The notes under the pieces are model-generated. The model did no database searches. It was not told the DNA's origin and saw nothing but the letters and a program-made list of their open reading frames with translations. From Kiritimatiellales bacterium (lineage in GTDB: Bacteria; Verrucomicrobiota; Kiritimatiellia; Kiritimatiellales; Pontiellaceae), in NCBI GenBank assembly GCA_003246265.1, contig QKAU01000014.1:1-64000 (forward strand): a DNA stretch of 64,000 nucleotides. Reading direction: 5' to 3'. Every line of letters starts with the position of its first letter. The first letter of the stretch is position 1. Made by a program: the position numbers and the translations under genes. Of this stretch, positions 37,049-47,968 are shown in pieces.

Positions 37049-40000
37049 CTACTGCTGTTGGATATCCAGATGCATGAAGTACTGGCCCTTGTCCAGCGGC
37101 ACCAGCATCGTGACTTCGTCCCAGTAGTAATCCAGGGTCCGGGTATCCACGATCGCGCCGGCAGGGGGCGCATACGATCCGAACACCAGGTCTTCGGTGC
37201 CTTCGCACTGGACCGCGATGCCCGCGACCGGATCGCGCTGGACCACATAGACATACCTCATGTAGTCCACCCCGTTCGTATGGACCAGGCTCATGGCTGG
37301 AAGCGTCCCGACGCTGGCGCCATCGAGAGGATCGCCGCCAAAGGCATACTCCCTGAGGTTGTCCACGCCGTCCTTGTCGGGATCGTCGCCGGGCGCGGAA
37401 TTGCCCGAACCCAGTTCAGCCTCGCCGGACCAATATTCGTACGATGTTTGATTGCCACCGGTCTGGACCTCGAACGTACGAAGGTTCAGGTACGGCGCCT
37501 TGTCGCAAAAGAACCCGACGGCCGTGATATCGGTCAGCGTGGAATTGTCCGCCAGCGCGGCGCCGACCGTCATGGACGTGTCGGCCACGATATTGAGCTG
37601 ATACCAGGTTTCGTTCGCTGCGCTGCCGTAGCGGACATCCTTGGTGTCGGTCGCCTCCCCGTCGGAAAGGGTGAAGCCGGGAGTGGATACGTACCATTGG
37701 CCATTGTTTAGAATGGCGGCGCGCATCTTGCCGCCCCCGTCGGTCCAGTTCACCGTTTCGATATAGATGCCCAGCGCGCTTTCGTTGAGGTTGATCCGGT
37801 CCGGAGCGGCATCCTCCCAGGCCATGTCCGGGACCAGGACGTAGGCCAGGATGCGCGGCGCATCCGCGTTCCACCCGCCGTACAGCATGAACTTCTGCCC
37901 GACGGCGCTCTGGTTGAAGACGAACTTGTCGGAGCCCGAACAGATGCCGTTGGTGTGCGTACGCTGGATCAGGCCGTAGAGCGTCGGCCCCATGTAGGTC
38001 GCCGAACCTCGCACTTCGCCATGCGCCACCAGCGGAATGGAAGTCCCGTCCAGGTAGGAGACGGTATTGCTGACGACGCGGCTCTGGTCCAGGAAGAAGG
38101 TGGATCCACCTGCATAGAGGTCCTGTCGGGAACCATTGAGGTCCACCACGCGGACCATGGCGCGCGGCACTCCGCTCGTTACCGCGGAATCCGCGAAGTC
38201 CGGGACGAGATCGGGATCGAAATTGGCCCGGACCGTGTAGAAGTTGGTCACCGTATTCCAGCGCGGGGCGTCGCGGTAGCTCGTCCCCATGTAGTTTTCC
38301 GCCACCACATACTGCTCCCCGCCCTCGGTTTCCATGGAGAGGGTATAGCTCCGGGCATCCAGCACGTCGCTCCAACCCAGCAGGATCGCACGGTCTTCGG
38401 CGGTCACATCGGTGAACACCGGCGGAACAACCGTGGGAAGGTTGTTCGTCGTATGCGCCAGCCCCACCCCGGAAACCGTGGCATGCAGCAGGCTGTCGCG
38501 CTCGTAATCCGTATTCGGAGCGATGCCCGAAGCCTGCGCATTGTACGAGTGGCCCATGGCGAAGAGGCCCAATCCGGCATCGTACATCCCCTCCGCATGC
38601 CCCAGCGAATAGGCGACGAGATCCTGCGTTGCCACCACGCCGTTGACCAGGTTGGAAATCATGGCCCAGGCCTGGTATTGCCCCGCTTCGCGCGTGCGCC
38701 GCAGCTTCCAGGTGATGCGGAGCGGATCCGTGTAGAGCTTCAGCGGGAGCGCGGCATCCGAGGCCCACTGGCCATCGAGGATCTTGTGCTTCGGATTCCA
38801 GTTCGCTTCATAGCGCCAGAACCTTAGCATCTTCTGGTCTTCGAAATAGATCTCCAAGTGGCCCTCGTACGTGGTCTTCAGGCTGAACAGGGCCATGGTC
38901 GGCTTGTTGAACTTCAGCGAATCCGTCGTGTTGGCCGCAAGACCGAAGTCCAGGATGAACTGGTGGTTGAAATGGGCGCACCCTTCCCGTTCCGGCACGG
39001 CGGATGGCGTTGCGCTGACCACCAGATCGATATACCCCTCGACGGCGTCGTCCTGTCCGTTGCGAATCAGGCGATCCAGGTACACGGCGTTTCCTTCCGC
39101 GGTATCGAAATCGGCCGTGGTGGCCACCGTGTCGGCGACGTTGGCCGAATTGGTGGCGATGACGGCAAATGCGTTGCTTCCACTGCCGGTAATCGGACCC
39201 CAGTCGGCCGTGTCGGCCAGGTCGCCTTCGGCGTATGCCGAAAAGTCGCCCGAAAAGACCGGCGCCCCGACATACAGCGGACTGGGCGTAACCTCCGCTT
39301 CCGGGGAGGCGGTGGAATCCCCTCCGGGGAACGTCGATTTGACCACATAGTAATAGGTGGTGCCGTTGGCCGCCGAAGGATCCGTGTAGGATGTTCCATA
39401 CACCAATACCGGGGCATCCGTATAGGAGCCGCTGACCGTCGACCGGTAAACGAGGTATTGGCCAGCACCCGGAACGGTCGCCCACGAGATGTAGGCCTCG
39501 CCATCGCCGGGCAGGGCAGAGACCCACTCCGGGGCCACGATGACCGGATCAAGCCGTTCAACCGCGATGCGGTCGAGAAAGAGTCCGGTGCCGCTCTGTA
39601 CGGGGATGCCGGCATTGAGGCAGAAGAATACGTTGGCCCCCGACCAGAGGTCTGCCCGGGTAATGACATCCTTGGCCAGGCTCAACGGCGCATTGCTGGC
39701 CAGGTTCACGAATTCGATGGTGGCGCTGAATTCATTCGTAATGCCCGATTTCGTGACCGTGTAGACCATCCGCAACGGATCGGTATCATCGTCTACCGAC
39801 ACGATGCCGCGCGGATCGTAGCCGCAGTCGTCGATCGTGTCCGCCGGGACGTAGGTGTCGGTGAACTGCGAGTCCGGAGACGAGCGGATCGATCCGCGCT
39901 CCCATTCGCTGTAGTGGACGCGCCCCAGCATCGCGTGGGATCCGCCGGTCGCGCCCGGAACGCCGCTGTCCTGCAGCCCGGCATGCCAGAAGGTCTGGTT

Positions 40001-40285
40001 CGCCGTGCCGTTCTCCTGGTGGGCACGGTAGTCCACCGTAATCCTCACGGAGTCCCCCGGCATCATCGCGATGGCACCGCTTCCGGCAAGCACCATCGAG
40101 CCGCCATCGGCCGCGATCTCCAGCTCTCCGCTTTCCACGATGAACGCATTGGTTGACGCAACCCAATTCCCCAACCCGTTCAAATCGACGCCCGATCCAT
40201 AACCGAAAGGTTCGTCGATCACCACTTCCGCCCGGCCCATGCATGCCGACAGCAGCAGACACAGCCCCATCGTCTTGGATTTCAT
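37049..40285 (-). CDS. 1078-aa secreted multidomain protein with Fn3 modules and DxDxDG tail, function unknown
   Basis: The start at 40285 has AAAGGAG at normal spacing and a signal peptide (MKSKTMGLCLLLSACMGRAE). I see LamG/concanavalin-like sandwiches (FGYGSGVDLNGLGNW; DFSAYAEGDLADTADWG), two Fn3-like repeats (GDGEAYISWATVPGAGQYLVYRS; ILLGWSDVLDARSYTLSM), and a second jelly-roll region. A C-terminal module begins GDDPDKDGVDNLREYAFGGDP. That module recurs in the sulfatase at 50573-52564. No catalytic residues are obvious. It is probably a surface carbohydrate-binding or adhesive protein exported with the degradation enzymes. Confidence 0.6.
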   Translation of the reverse strand: MKSKTMGLCLLLSACMGRAEVVIDEPFGYGSGVDLNGLGNWVASTNAFIVESGELEIAADGGSMVLAGSGAIAMMPGDSVRITVDYRAHQENGTANQTFWHAGLQDSGVPGATGGSHAMLGRVHYSEWERGSIRSSPDSQFTDTYVPADTIDDCGYDPRGIVSVDDDTDPLRMVYTVTKSGITNEFSATIEFVNLASNAPLSLAKDVITRADLWSGANVFFCLNAGIPVQSGTGLFLDRIAVERLDPVIVAPEWVSALPGDGEAYISWATVPGAGQYLVYRSTVSGSYTDAPVLVYGTSYTDPSAANGTTYYYVVKSTFPGGDSTASPEAEVTPSPLYVGAPVFSGDFSAYAEGDLADTADWGPITGSGSNAFAVIATNSANVADTVATTADFDTAEGNAVYLDRLIRNGQDDAVEGYIDLVVSATPSAVPEREGCAHFNHQFILDFGLAANTTDSLKFNKPTMALFSLKTTYEGHLEIYFEDQKMLRFWRYEANWNPKHKILDGQWASDAALPLKLYTDPLRITWKLRRTREAGQYQAWAMISNLVNGVVATQDLVAYSLGHAEGMYDAGLGLFAMGHSYNAQASGIAPNTDYERDSLLHATVSGVGLAHTTNNLPTVVPPVFTDVTAEDRAILLGWSDVLDARSYTLSMETEGGEQYVVAENYMGTSYRDAPRWNTVTNFYTVRANFDPDLVPDFADSAVTSGVPRAMVRVVDLNGSRQDLYAGGSTFFLDQSRVVSNTVSYLDGTSIPLVAHGEVRGSATYMGPTLYGLIQRTHTNGICSGSDKFVFNQSAVGQKFMLYGGWNADAPRILAYVLVPDMAWEDAAPDRINLNESALGIYIETVNWTDGGGKMRAAILNNGQWYVSTPGFTLSDGEATDTKDVRYGSAANETWYQLNIVADTSMTVGAALADNSTLTDITAVGFFCDKAPYLNLRTFEVQTGGNQTSYEYWSGEAELGSGNSAPGDDPDKDGVDNLREYAFGGDPLDGASVGTLPAMSLVHTNGVDYMRYVYVVQRDPVAGIAVQCEGTEDLVFGSYAPPAGAIVDTRTLDYYWDEVTMLVPLDKGQYFMHLDIQQQ

Positions 40286-40355
40286 TCCATGCTCCTTTCC
40301 TTGCCCTTGGATGTCGCTTCCCTGCCTGCCCCTTCGTTCCGCCTGTGCGCAGATT

Positions 40356-40380
40356 CATGGAACAGTTAACATTGTCCATG
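40356..40380. promoter_or_regulatory. Imperfect palindrome centred on GTTAAC upstream of the 1078-aa protein
   Basis: CATGGA (40356-40361) and TCCATG (40375-40380) form perfect outer arms around GTTAAC (40365-40370), about 70-95 nt before the start codon. GTTAAC is also the core of the palindrome before the GH3 gene. A regulatory site for a LacI-family protein is possible. The rest of this 184-bp gap shows only a weak CTACC/GGTAG hairpin. Confidence 0.4.
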
Positions 40381-40469
40381 TATATACAGGCGGACGGGAA
40401 GGGCCTACCCCTACCAAAGATAGGTAGCCCCCATGCATGGTGCGCGACGGTGCCGGAGGGCGGCTCCGC

Positions 40470-41099
40470 CTATTCGTGCAGATGGAGAATGCCGCGCTTG
40501 TAGGCGATGGCCACAACCTGGGTGCGGTCCTGGGCCCCCAGCTTTTCGCGGAGGTTCCCCACATGGAATTTCACCATCGGGAGGGAAATCCCCAGGATGT
40601 CGGCAATCATCTTGTTGCTGTTTCCATCGGGAAGCAGTCGAAGCACATCCATTTCGCGGGGGGTAAGCTGGCCGTGCTGCATGCGTTGTTCAAGCCGCTG
40701 GGCAATGGACGCGGGAAAGAACGTGCCGCCTGCGGCCACTTCGCGGATGGCTTCCATCACATCCTCCACATCGCGCGCATTCTTGGATAGATATCCTTTC
40801 ACACCGGCCTGGACCGCCCGCCAAATGTCCTCCTGCGCCTCGAAGACGGAAAAGAGGATGATCTTCGCGCCGGGAAACTCATCCAGCATCCGCCGGGCGC
40901 ACGAAATGCCGTCTTCGCCGGGAAGGCGGTAGTCGAGGGTGACCACATCGGGCCGCAACGTCCGGAAGAGCTCCAAGGCCTCTCCGGCCGTGGCGGCCGA
41001 ACCGACCGCCTCAAGCCCCTCCTCCAGGGCCATGGCCCCCGCCAATCCAAAGCGCAGGACGGCATTGTCGTCCACAATCAACACCGAAATGTTCTTCAC
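40470..41099 (-). CDS. NarL/LuxR-family response regulator
   Basis: A 209-aa protein from a GTG at 41099; the GTGA overlap with the kinase stop and GGAG upstream decide the start. The receiver domain has VLIVDDNAV (acidic pocket), phosphoacceptor Asp in [13 protein letters not shown], and Lys in GYLSKN. The C-terminal LuxR HTH is [39 protein letters not shown]. Partner of the adjacent kinase. Targets are unknown, but the gene lies inside the polysaccharide locus. Confidence 0.95.
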   Translation of the reverse strand: MKNISVLIVDDNAVLRFGLAGAMALEEGLEAVGSAATAGEALELFRTLRPDVVTLDYRLPGEDGISCARRMLDEFPGAKIILFSVFEAQEDIWRAVQAGVKGYLSKNARDVEDVMEAIREVAAGGTFFPASIAQRLEQRMQHGQLTPREMDVLRLLPDGNSNKMIADILGISLPMVKFHVGNLREKLGAQDRTQVVAIAYKRGILHLHE

Positions 41100-43297
41100 G
41101 AATCCTGCTCCTTCCGTCCATCGATCGGCACTTCGACGGCCACACGGGTTCCTTTGCCGCTGCTGGCAATCTCCAGGCTCCCCCCCATCTGCATGCAGCG
41201 CTCCCTCAAGCCCTGGAGCCCGAAGCGCCCGGCGGGGGCAGCGCCCTCCGGGTCGAAACCGCACCCGTCATCCACGATTTCGAGCCGCAACAGCGCCGGG
41301 CTGCCGGCGAGGACCACCCGTATGGTTCGTGCTCCGGAATGCCGGACGGCATTGGCAACGGCTTCCCGGGCAACCAGCAGCAGGTTGCGCTCGATGCTTT
41401 TCCGGCATGGCGCGATCCCACCGCGCACTTCAACGTCGATCGTCCCGTCGAACCGGCTGGCAGCCGGGGAGAAGGACGCCTTCAGCGCATCCGGCAGATC
41501 CATTCTTTCCAGCAGGCCGGATCGCAGGTCGAGGATCGCCCTGCGCGACTCATCCCCGCAGTAGCCCAGCATGTCCTGGACCGCCGCAAGGCCCTGCCTG
41601 CTTCTTTCCACATCCGCTTCGATCGTCTGCAGGCATGCCCCGAGCTGCGCAGCCAGCTCCCCATCGTGCTTTTCCGCAAGCCTGGCCGATGTCCGGATGG
41701 AATCCAGGACGGCCCCGAGATACTTGTCGATGAACTTCCGGCAACTCTGGAGCTGCACGGCGGTACCCGTCAGCCCCTGGTCCAGATGATCGTGCAACTC
41801 GCGTGCAACGCGTTGCCGCTCATTGAGGATGCTCTCCCGTTCGATCTTTTCCGCGATGATCCCCGTCTGCTTCCTGATGGTACGCCGAAGCAGCGCAACC
41901 CAGGCCCCGACGATGCCGAGGCACGCCATCAGGGTGCCGCTGAACCACAGGAGATGCTCGGCATCCCACCAAGGCGCCATCTTCGTGACCGTGATCGCGG
42001 ACGGGTCGCCGAGCTCCAGCATGAATCCCTCGGCCTTGATCTGCCAACTCACCTCGTCGTTGGGAATGAGGTGGCATATGCCCACCAGGCGCACGCGGGA
42101 TCCCGGACGAAGCCTCGTGGCATCGAACCCCTCCCCGGCCTTCAACTCCGCGCGGAACAGCAGCCCGCCGGCCCGGCAGAGCAAGCTGGCACGTCGCACC
42201 TCTTCCGGACTCGCTTGCGAAGGAGCATACGACTCGCCCACGTTGACCAACTCCGCATCGATGCGGACCAACTCCTGGTGGAAACGTGTGTCGATCGGGG
42301 TTCGGGTATCAAGCGCCACCGGTACCGGAACGGCATCGACCCCGACCTTCCGCGCCCTTGCGACGCGGAAGGAGGGCTTGATCGGCTCGCGCCACGCGAT
42401 GCCGGCCAGCTCCACGACATCGCCCGGAGCGAGCGGCTCGCTCCACTCCGGAAGCACGGCTTTCATGCTAGCCCGGGAACCGCGCAGATAGATGTCGCGG
42501 TGGGCTGCATGCGTGATGGTGGCGCGCACATGGACCAGCTGGTCGCTGTCGAAGTTGCTCCGCAGCAATTCATGGATTTCGGCCAGGCCGGTCTCCGCCG
42601 GCTTCGGCCCAACCCGCACGAAGTCGCTGGCGGAGTCGCAAAAGAAGACCCGGCCGGTATACTGCCGGTCTTCGTTGAACACGGTGCCGAGGACGGCATT
42701 GAAGCGGACGCGTGTGAACATCAGTCCGGCGAGCTTCTCCAACTCCTCCGGCCGGAGGACCAGATGCACCTTGTAGACCCCGCCGTACATCTCGACCATC
42801 AGCGTGATCGACTGCAGCCCGGGCGAAACCAGCATGTCGACCAGCCGCCCTTCCACCGATCTCCACTGGCAATCGAGCAGACTGTTGTTGATCTCCTCCG
42901 GCCCGAGACGGGGCGCGGACGGCAGCGGCTTCCGGGCCAGCACCTCCACCGACCGGGCCAGCACGGTCGGGGAATAGCCGCCCTTGGTGGTCACGCCCCT
43001 GACGCGAACGATATCGCCTGCCGCGACGTTGAGGAAGAGCGAGGCATCCTCCTCCCGCTCGATGTAGATGCCGTCGGTGCCGTCGTAGACGAAAACACCG
43101 AACATATGGACATCGCACCGGACCACCTGGGCTTCCAGTTCGACGGGCAGGGCCTCGGCGGCTTCGGCGGGGGCCAAGTGCCGGATCTGGCCGATCGAGT
43201 GGAGCGGCCCCCGGGCGCCCACGGGCACGGCCCACAGGATGAGGACGCAGGCAAGGACTGGGGCAGGCAGTGCCCGGCGAATACCGCGATGCAACAT
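41096..43297 (-). CDS. Membrane histidine kinase (HisKA_3) with OB-fold-like periplasmic sensor
   Basis: 733 aa from the ATG at 43297 (AGGA seven bases upstream); the frame is open to 43357. A signal or first membrane helix is followed by ~400 periplasmic residues containing several OB-fold-like repeats ([24 protein letters not shown] ... [19 protein letters not shown]). Then come a membrane helix at ~449-471, the HisKA_3 helix with phosphoacceptor His502 ([13 protein letters not shown]), and a HATPase_c domain ([25 protein letters not shown]). It overlaps the regulator gene by four bases. The ligand is unknown; a sugar oligomer would fit the setting. Confidence 0.9.
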   Translation of the reverse strand: MLHRGIRRALPAPVLACVLILWAVPVGARGPLHSIGQIRHLAPAEAAEALPVELEAQVVRCDVHMFGVFVYDGTDGIYIEREEDASLFLNVAAGDIVRVRGVTTKGGYSPTVLARSVEVLARKPLPSAPRLGPEEINNSLLDCQWRSVEGRLVDMLVSPGLQSITLMVEMYGGVYKVHLVLRPEELEKLAGLMFTRVRFNAVLGTVFNEDRQYTGRVFFCDSASDFVRVGPKPAETGLAEIHELLRSNFDSDQLVHVRATITHAAHRDIYLRGSRASMKAVLPEWSEPLAPGDVVELAGIAWREPIKPSFRVARARKVGVDAVPVPVALDTRTPIDTRFHQELVRIDAELVNVGESYAPSQASPEEVRRASLLCRAGGLLFRAELKAGEGFDATRLRPGSRVRLVGICHLIPNDEVSWQIKAEGFMLELGDPSAITVTKMAPWWDAEHLLWFSGTLMACLGIVGAWVALLRRTIRKQTGIIAEKIERESILNERQRVARELHDHLDQGLTGTAVQLQSCRKFIDKYLGAVLDSIRTSARLAEKHDGELAAQLGACLQTIEADVERSRQGLAAVQDMLGYCGDESRRAILDLRSGLLERMDLPDALKASFSPAASRFDGTIDVEVRGGIAPCRKSIERNLLLVAREAVANAVRHSGARTIRVVLAGSPALLRLEIVDDGCGFDPEGAAPAGRFGLQGLRERCMQMGGSLEIASSGKGTRVAVEVPIDGRKEQDS

Positions 43298-43382
43298 TCC
43301 AGTATCCTGCATGATCGCATACCACAAAGAAAACACGCCGATGTGCAGGAGGAGCATCCCGCACCCCGGAGCCGGGCCGGAT

Positions 43383-45125
43383 CTAACGGCCGACGTCGAT
43401 CTTCACGCTGCCTTGGATCCCGCCCGTCAGGTAGCTCGCACTCCGGCTGTCGGCCATGGGTTCGGCATCGTCCCAGGAATAGGCGGTGATCCGCACCTGG
43501 CCCTTCCGGTGCGCCGTGACCGTGCCGAACTTGTCGACCGTCGCGATCTCCGGATCGCTGGAAACCCATACCACGCCGCGCCGCGTCGCATTGCCGGGAA
43601 TAACCTTGCATGCGAGCTGCTTCGTGCCGCCCACGCGCAGCGGCTCCTCGCCCTTGACCACCTCCAGCCGCTCGACGGGAACGTAGGCATGCGCATCGAG
43701 CACCTCGCCCAGCATCTCGTACCCGCGCCGCTGTTCCGGCGTGAGGTGTTGCAGGTCGAGCCCGGCAGAGTGCCACTTGTTCCAGGCGTCCTTCACCTTC
43801 ACCTTCCGGTCGCCCGCCTCCTCCATCGGATCGCTGCGCAGGTCGAAGAAGCGCCCCGCGGGATAGTCCGCGTCGGGGGCGTAGCGCTTGAAGTGCTTGT
43901 CGAAGGCGTAGGCGATCACCGTGTCCTGCTGCGTATAGCGGTTGTTGCCGTTGTACCAGGTATAGATCGTCCGCCGGTGCTCGGCCTTCTCTCTTCCGGT
44001 GGCCTGCGGCCAGAAGCTGATACCGTCGATCTCGCTCCTGTTGGGCACCTCCACGCCCGTCGCCTCGCAGAGCGTCGGCAGGATGTCGGTCAGGTTGACC
44101 AGTCCATCGTAGACGCTCCCGGCCGGGATGGCCCCGGGAGCGCGCAGCAGCAGCGGCACGTGCAGGCCGTTTTCCTTGTTCCCCCCCTTGCCCCCTTCGA
44201 ACGCGGTACCGTCGGGGAGGGTGTGCACGAAACACTCCTTGGTGCCGTTGTCGCCCATCACGACGACGAGTGTATTCTTGCGCAGGCCCGATTTTTCGAG
44301 CTGGTCGAGCACGTTGCCCACCATCTTGTCCATGTAGGCCAGCATGTCGGGGAAATAGCGGCGGTCGTCGCCCTTGAGGTGGCCATAGTCGCAAGTGTTG
44401 TTGACGTCGAAATCGTCGAACACGGCCTTGGGGCGCGTGTCGGGCGTGGGCGTGTGCTCGTCGTGGACCAGGAGCATCGGATAGTAGAGGAAGAAGGGCT
44501 TCTCCTTGTGGCGCTTGATGAAATCGATCGCAAAGCGGTTGACGATGTCCGGCCCGTAGTAGCGCCGGCCGGTCTCGGGGTCGATGCCGCGATAGTCCTC
44601 CACCTTCCCGTTGACGACCATGTTCGGATCGATGAAGCGCCGCCCCTCCTTTTCCACGTCGAAGCAGCAGAACTCGTCCCAGCCGAACTCGTAGATGTAG
44701 TCGCGCCCGGCGATGTCGCGCGTGCCGCGCGTCTGCTTCCATTTCCCCACGATGCACGTTTCGTAGCCGGCCCGATGGAACAGGTCGCCAAAGGTGATGT
44801 CGGACGCATGCTGCGACTTGCACTGGAGATAGTTGCGGTCGTTGTTCATCCCGCTCATCAGCGCGATGCGCGTCGGTTCGCACAGCGGATAGGCATAGGC
44901 GCGGTCGCAGCGGAGCCCGTCCGTGGCGAGGCTGTCGATCCGCGGGGTGCCGAAGCGCACTTCGCTGAAGAATCCCTCCTTGGAACTGATCCGGTCGGCG
45001 CCGTAGGCCGTGATGCCGTAGTGGCTCAGGTCGTCGATGAGAAAGAACACCACGTTGGGCTGGCCCGCCCGCGCCGCATCGCATGCCAGGAGTCCCAGCA
45101 ACATCCCTATCTGCCTGACCTTCAT
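43383..45125 (-). CDS. S1-family sulfatase with C-terminal BIG2 Ig-like domain (CEPTR)
   Basis: 580 aa from the ATG at 45125, which follows GGGAGG. It has a signal peptide ([20 protein letters not shown]), metal motif LIDDLSHYG, formylglycine Cys82 in [12 protein letters not shown] and distal metal site [10 protein letters not shown]. After ~480 residues a bacterial Ig-like group 2 domain follows ([43 protein letters not shown]). BIG2 is unusual on a sulfatase and may anchor it to the surface or the polymer. It lies 26 nt after the GH117 gene. Confidence 0.9.
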   Translation of the reverse strand: MKVRQIGMLLGLLACDAARAGQPNVVFFLIDDLSHYGITAYGADRISSKEGFFSEVRFGTPRIDSLATDGLRCDRAYAYPLCEPTRIALMSGMNNDRNYLQCKSQHASDITFGDLFHRAGYETCIVGKWKQTRGTRDIAGRDYIYEFGWDEFCCFDVEKEGRRFIDPNMVVNGKVEDYRGIDPETGRRYYGPDIVNRFAIDFIKRHKEKPFFLYYPMLLVHDEHTPTPDTRPKAVFDDFDVNNTCDYGHLKGDDRRYFPDMLAYMDKMVGNVLDQLEKSGLRKNTLVVVMGDNGTKECFVHTLPDGTAFEGGKGGNKENGLHVPLLLRAPGAIPAGSVYDGLVNLTDILPTLCEATGVEVPNRSEIDGISFWPQATGREKAEHRRTIYTWYNGNNRYTQQDTVIAYAFDKHFKRYAPDADYPAGRFFDLRSDPMEEAGDRKVKVKDAWNKWHSAGLDLQHLTPEQRRGYEMLGEVLDAHAYVPVERLEVVKGEEPLRVGGTKQLACKVIPGNATRRGVVWVSSDPEIATVDKFGTVTAHRKGQVRITAYSWDDAEPMADSRSASYLTGGIQGSVKIDVGR

Positions 45126-45151
45126 CCCATGCCTCCCAGGTGGACGGGCGC

Positions 45152-46411
45152 CTATCGCTTCTGCGCCGCCTTGAATCTTTGGTTCTCTTCCCCAATGCGC
45201 TTTCGCTGCTCCCCTGTCAGCCCCTGGCGATAGTAGACGTCCGGCCGGTGGTAGGTCCCGGTCCGCTTGAGCACGGGATCGTCCACATCGAGGCTCAGGT
45301 CGCAATCGAAGCGCGCGAGGATCGAGTGGTTGTGCTCCCACGTGGTCGCGTTGGTGAAATGCGAAATGCCCCAGGTGATGCCCCGGCGGCCCTTGGCGTC
45401 GACAAAGGCATCCGGAATGAACGGCCCGGCGGCGCGCGGCATCAGGTCGACGATCGAGGCGATGCTGAAGTTGACGCCGTCCTTGGCGAACTGCACGGTG
45501 TAGTGCTCCGTACCGTCGTGGATGACCAGCGCCGCGATGCCGTCCTCGAACGGGAAAAGGGTCGTTTCATGGCCGGAGTTGATGACCGGGTTGAGCGGAT
45601 GCTTCTCGAACGGACCCAGGGGATCGTCGGCGATCGCCAGCCCCTGCATGCGGACCAGGTTCGGAGCGCCGTCTGCATCGGCCTTGTAGTAGAGGTAGAT
45701 CCGGCCGTTGTAGACCAGCGGGTAGGGATCGTGGATGGTGTACTGGTCCCAGGCGCCCTCCGGCCCGTTGGGAATCACCACCTTGTTGCAGGGAGTCCAT
45801 GGACCGTCGGGGGAATCGGCCCAGGAGGCCGTTACCGGGCAGTAGTCGCCGCGCTTGCCGCTGGCCTCCATGAAGCCCTGGTAGTAGAGGTAGTACTTCC
45901 CCTTCCAGACCAGGATGTCGGACGTGCATACCGAGCGCCACCCCACATTCGGCTTCGGCGGGCGCGGCACCGCCACCCCCTGCTCTTCCCAGGTGAAGCC
46001 ATCGTTGCTGGTGGCATACCAGATATCGCAGAGGTCCCAGTCCGTGGAAGGGATGGTATCGCTGCATTTCTGCGGCCCCTTCGGCGGGGTGGGCGTATTC
46101 CTGTGGGTATACCAGACGTAGTATTTGCCCTTGGCGAAAATGACCTTCGAGGGATCGCGCCGCGTGATCGTCCCGTCGCCATCGTGGTAGTCGAACCCCT
46201 TCAGCTCGGTATACTTGAACTGCGTGAAGAGCTCGTTGTCCTCCGGCCGGGGAGCCCGGTAGTCGGTATAGAGCCGCTCCATCGCTTCGCTGAGCGGCAT
46301 GTCCGGCTTCTGCTTCGGAAGCACAAAAGGGAATCCCTGCATCGAACCCTCCTCCGCAGCCGCTCCCGCCGCCACGGCAACCGCCATGCTCCACAACCAT
46401 GCCGCCTTCAT
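45152..46411 (-). CDS. GH117-like 3,6-anhydro-galactosidase, secreted
   Basis: About 419 aa from the ATG at 46411 (GGGGAGG upstream; the frame is open to 46465). It has a signal peptide ([19 protein letters not shown]). [52 protein letters not shown] and [22 protein letters not shown] are strongly reminiscent of GH117 enzymes. These split the alpha-1,3 bond of neoagaro-oligosaccharides or related anhydro-sugars in red-algal polymers. It supports an agar, porphyran or carrageenan substrate for this locus. A 218-bp gap upstream holds a GAAGGG/CCCTTC hairpin near 46579-46596. Confidence 0.75.
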   Translation of the reverse strand: MKAAWLWSMAVAVAAGAAAEEGSMQGFPFVLPKQKPDMPLSEAMERLYTDYRAPRPEDNELFTQFKYTELKGFDYHDGDGTITRRDPSKVIFAKGKYYVWYTHRNTPTPPKGPQKCSDTIPSTDWDLCDIWYATSNDGFTWEEQGVAVPRPPKPNVGWRSVCTSDILVWKGKYYLYYQGFMEASGKRGDYCPVTASWADSPDGPWTPCNKVVIPNGPEGAWDQYTIHDPYPLVYNGRIYLYYKADADGAPNLVRMQGLAIADDPLGPFEKHPLNPVINSGHETTLFPFEDGIAALVIHDGTEHYTVQFAKDGVNFSIASIVDLMPRAAGPFIPDAFVDAKGRRGITWGISHFTNATTWEHNHSILARFDCDLSLDVDDPVLKRTGTYHRPDVYYRQGLTGEQRKRIGEENQRFKAAQKR

Positions 46412-46629
46412 GCCTTGCCTCCCCGTTGTACCGTCACTCGCAGATGCCCATGCATAGTGCAGCAACCAATTTCCATAGCCTCATATCCGCGTCTCCAACA
46501 GTTCAACTCCATGGCCGCCACGGCCTGCCTGCGTCCGGAGTCCACGCAACATCGGGACAAGCTATCCGGCCCTGGCCAGGAAGGGTAGTATCCCTTCGGC
46601 TAGGCGTGACGAAGAGGGAGGTCCGGCAC

Positions 46630-47967
46630 CTATTCCGCGACCAGCCGCAGCCAGTTCAGGTTCACGAGCTTGGTGGATCCCCAGTCGGGCTTGAACAGCA
46701 CATAGAGGTCGTGGACCCCTTCGACGGGTTCGAGCAGCGGCTGCGTTTCGGTGCTCCAGACATCCCAGCCGCCCGTGTGGGCGGCGGGAAACTTCGCGAC
46801 GACCTTGCCCCACTCCTTGTCGATCCGCACCTCGAAGAAGCCGTCGCGCTGCCCGCATGCCACGCGCGCCTGGAGCTTTTTCGCGCCGGTAAAGTCGACC
46901 CGGTCGAAGCGCACCATCCCGTTCGGCTTCGTTTCGCAGACCATCCATCCCTTGTCGCCTCCATCGACGACGAAGGCGGTTTCGCAATTCCTGATCTCGC
47001 TGTGCCGGTCGACCTCGATCCGCTCGCCGACGCCGGGGGTGCCGATGCCGCGCAGGGTCGGGACCACCTTCCCGATCGTTCCATCCTCCTTGAACTCCAT
47101 GTAGTCGGCCCGCATGGAGCGCAGCTTGTTGAAGCCGCTCACATCCCACCAGTGGTAGAAGAGGATCCATCTGCCCTGGTATTGTTCGATCGAGTGGTGG
47201 TTGGTTCCATTGGAGATGTTGTCCATGATCTTGCCCTGGTAGGTAAAGGGCCCCAGCGGGCTGCTTCCCATGGCGTAGCCGATCGTGTAGCCCTCCTCCG
47301 GAAAGACGTGGGCGAAGGTGAAGTAGTACCGTCCCTCGCGCTTAAAGAGGAAGGACCCCTCCTTGTAGCCCGCAGGCAGGTGCTCCACCTTGGCCGGCGG
47401 CGCGGCGATCTCGCGCATGTTCTCCTTGAGCGGGGCCACGAACAGCTCCTGCCCTCCGCCGAAATAGAGGTAGGCCTTCCCGTCGTCGTCCACGAAAAGG
47501 CCCGGATCGATGCCGCTCACGCCTTCGATATAGTTCGCTTCCCAGCTGAACGGCCCTTCCGGACGGTCGGAAACCCCGACCCCGATGCGCCGGAAGGCAC
47601 TCTTGTCGGCCGGTTCGGCCGGATAGTAGTAGTAGTATTTGCCATCCTTGCGGATGCAGTCCGGCGCCCACATGGCAAACGAATCGCGCGTGCCCCACGG
47701 CACCTCGTTCTGGTCGAGCGCGGAACCCAGGTCGGTCCAGGTTGCGCCGCCATCCAGGCGGAAGATGTGGTAGCCGGGCATGCAGAACCGCGGCATGTCG
47801 ACGCCCGGCGGCGGAAACGCGTCGCTCGACGGATAGAGGTAGAGCGCCCCGTCGAACACCCGTGCGGTCGGGTCGGCCGTGTACAGGTGCGTCACCAGGG
47901 GATTCTGCGCGAAGCCCTCGGAAACCAGTCCAGCGAAAAACAGCAATGCGGCAACGTGTTTCATCAT
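46630..47967 (-). CDS. GH43 glycosidase with C-terminal CBM6
   Basis: A 445-aa protein. The signal peptide MMKHVAALLFFAGLVSEGFAQ is followed by a GH43 propeller with three acids in expected contexts: TADPTARVFDG (base), SGIDPGLFVDDDG (modulator) and GYKEGSFLFKREG (acid). A CBM6-like domain occupies the last ~130 residues (GMVRFDRVDFTGAKKLQARVA ... LYVLFKPDWGSTKLVNLNW). The start codons at 47967 and 47964 are adjacent. The gene begins one base after the GH86-like stop, so the two are cotranslated. Likely exo-acting on arabino-, xylo- or galacto-side chains. Confidence 0.85.
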   Translation of the reverse strand: MMKHVAALLFFAGLVSEGFAQNPLVTHLYTADPTARVFDGALYLYPSSDAFPPPGVDMPRFCMPGYHIFRLDGGATWTDLGSALDQNEVPWGTRDSFAMWAPDCIRKDGKYYYYYPAEPADKSAFRRIGVGVSDRPEGPFSWEANYIEGVSGIDPGLFVDDDGKAYLYFGGGQELFVAPLKENMREIAAPPAKVEHLPAGYKEGSFLFKREGRYYFTFAHVFPEEGYTIGYAMGSSPLGPFTYQGKIMDNISNGTNHHSIEQYQGRWILFYHWWDVSGFNKLRSMRADYMEFKEDGTIGKVVPTLRGIGTPGVGERIEVDRHSEIRNCETAFVVDGGDKGWMVCETKPNGMVRFDRVDFTGAKKLQARVACGQRDGFFEVRIDKEWGKVVAKFPAAHTGGWDVWSTETQPLLEPVEGVHDLYVLFKPDWGSTKLVNLNWLRLVAE

Positions 47968-47968
47968 C

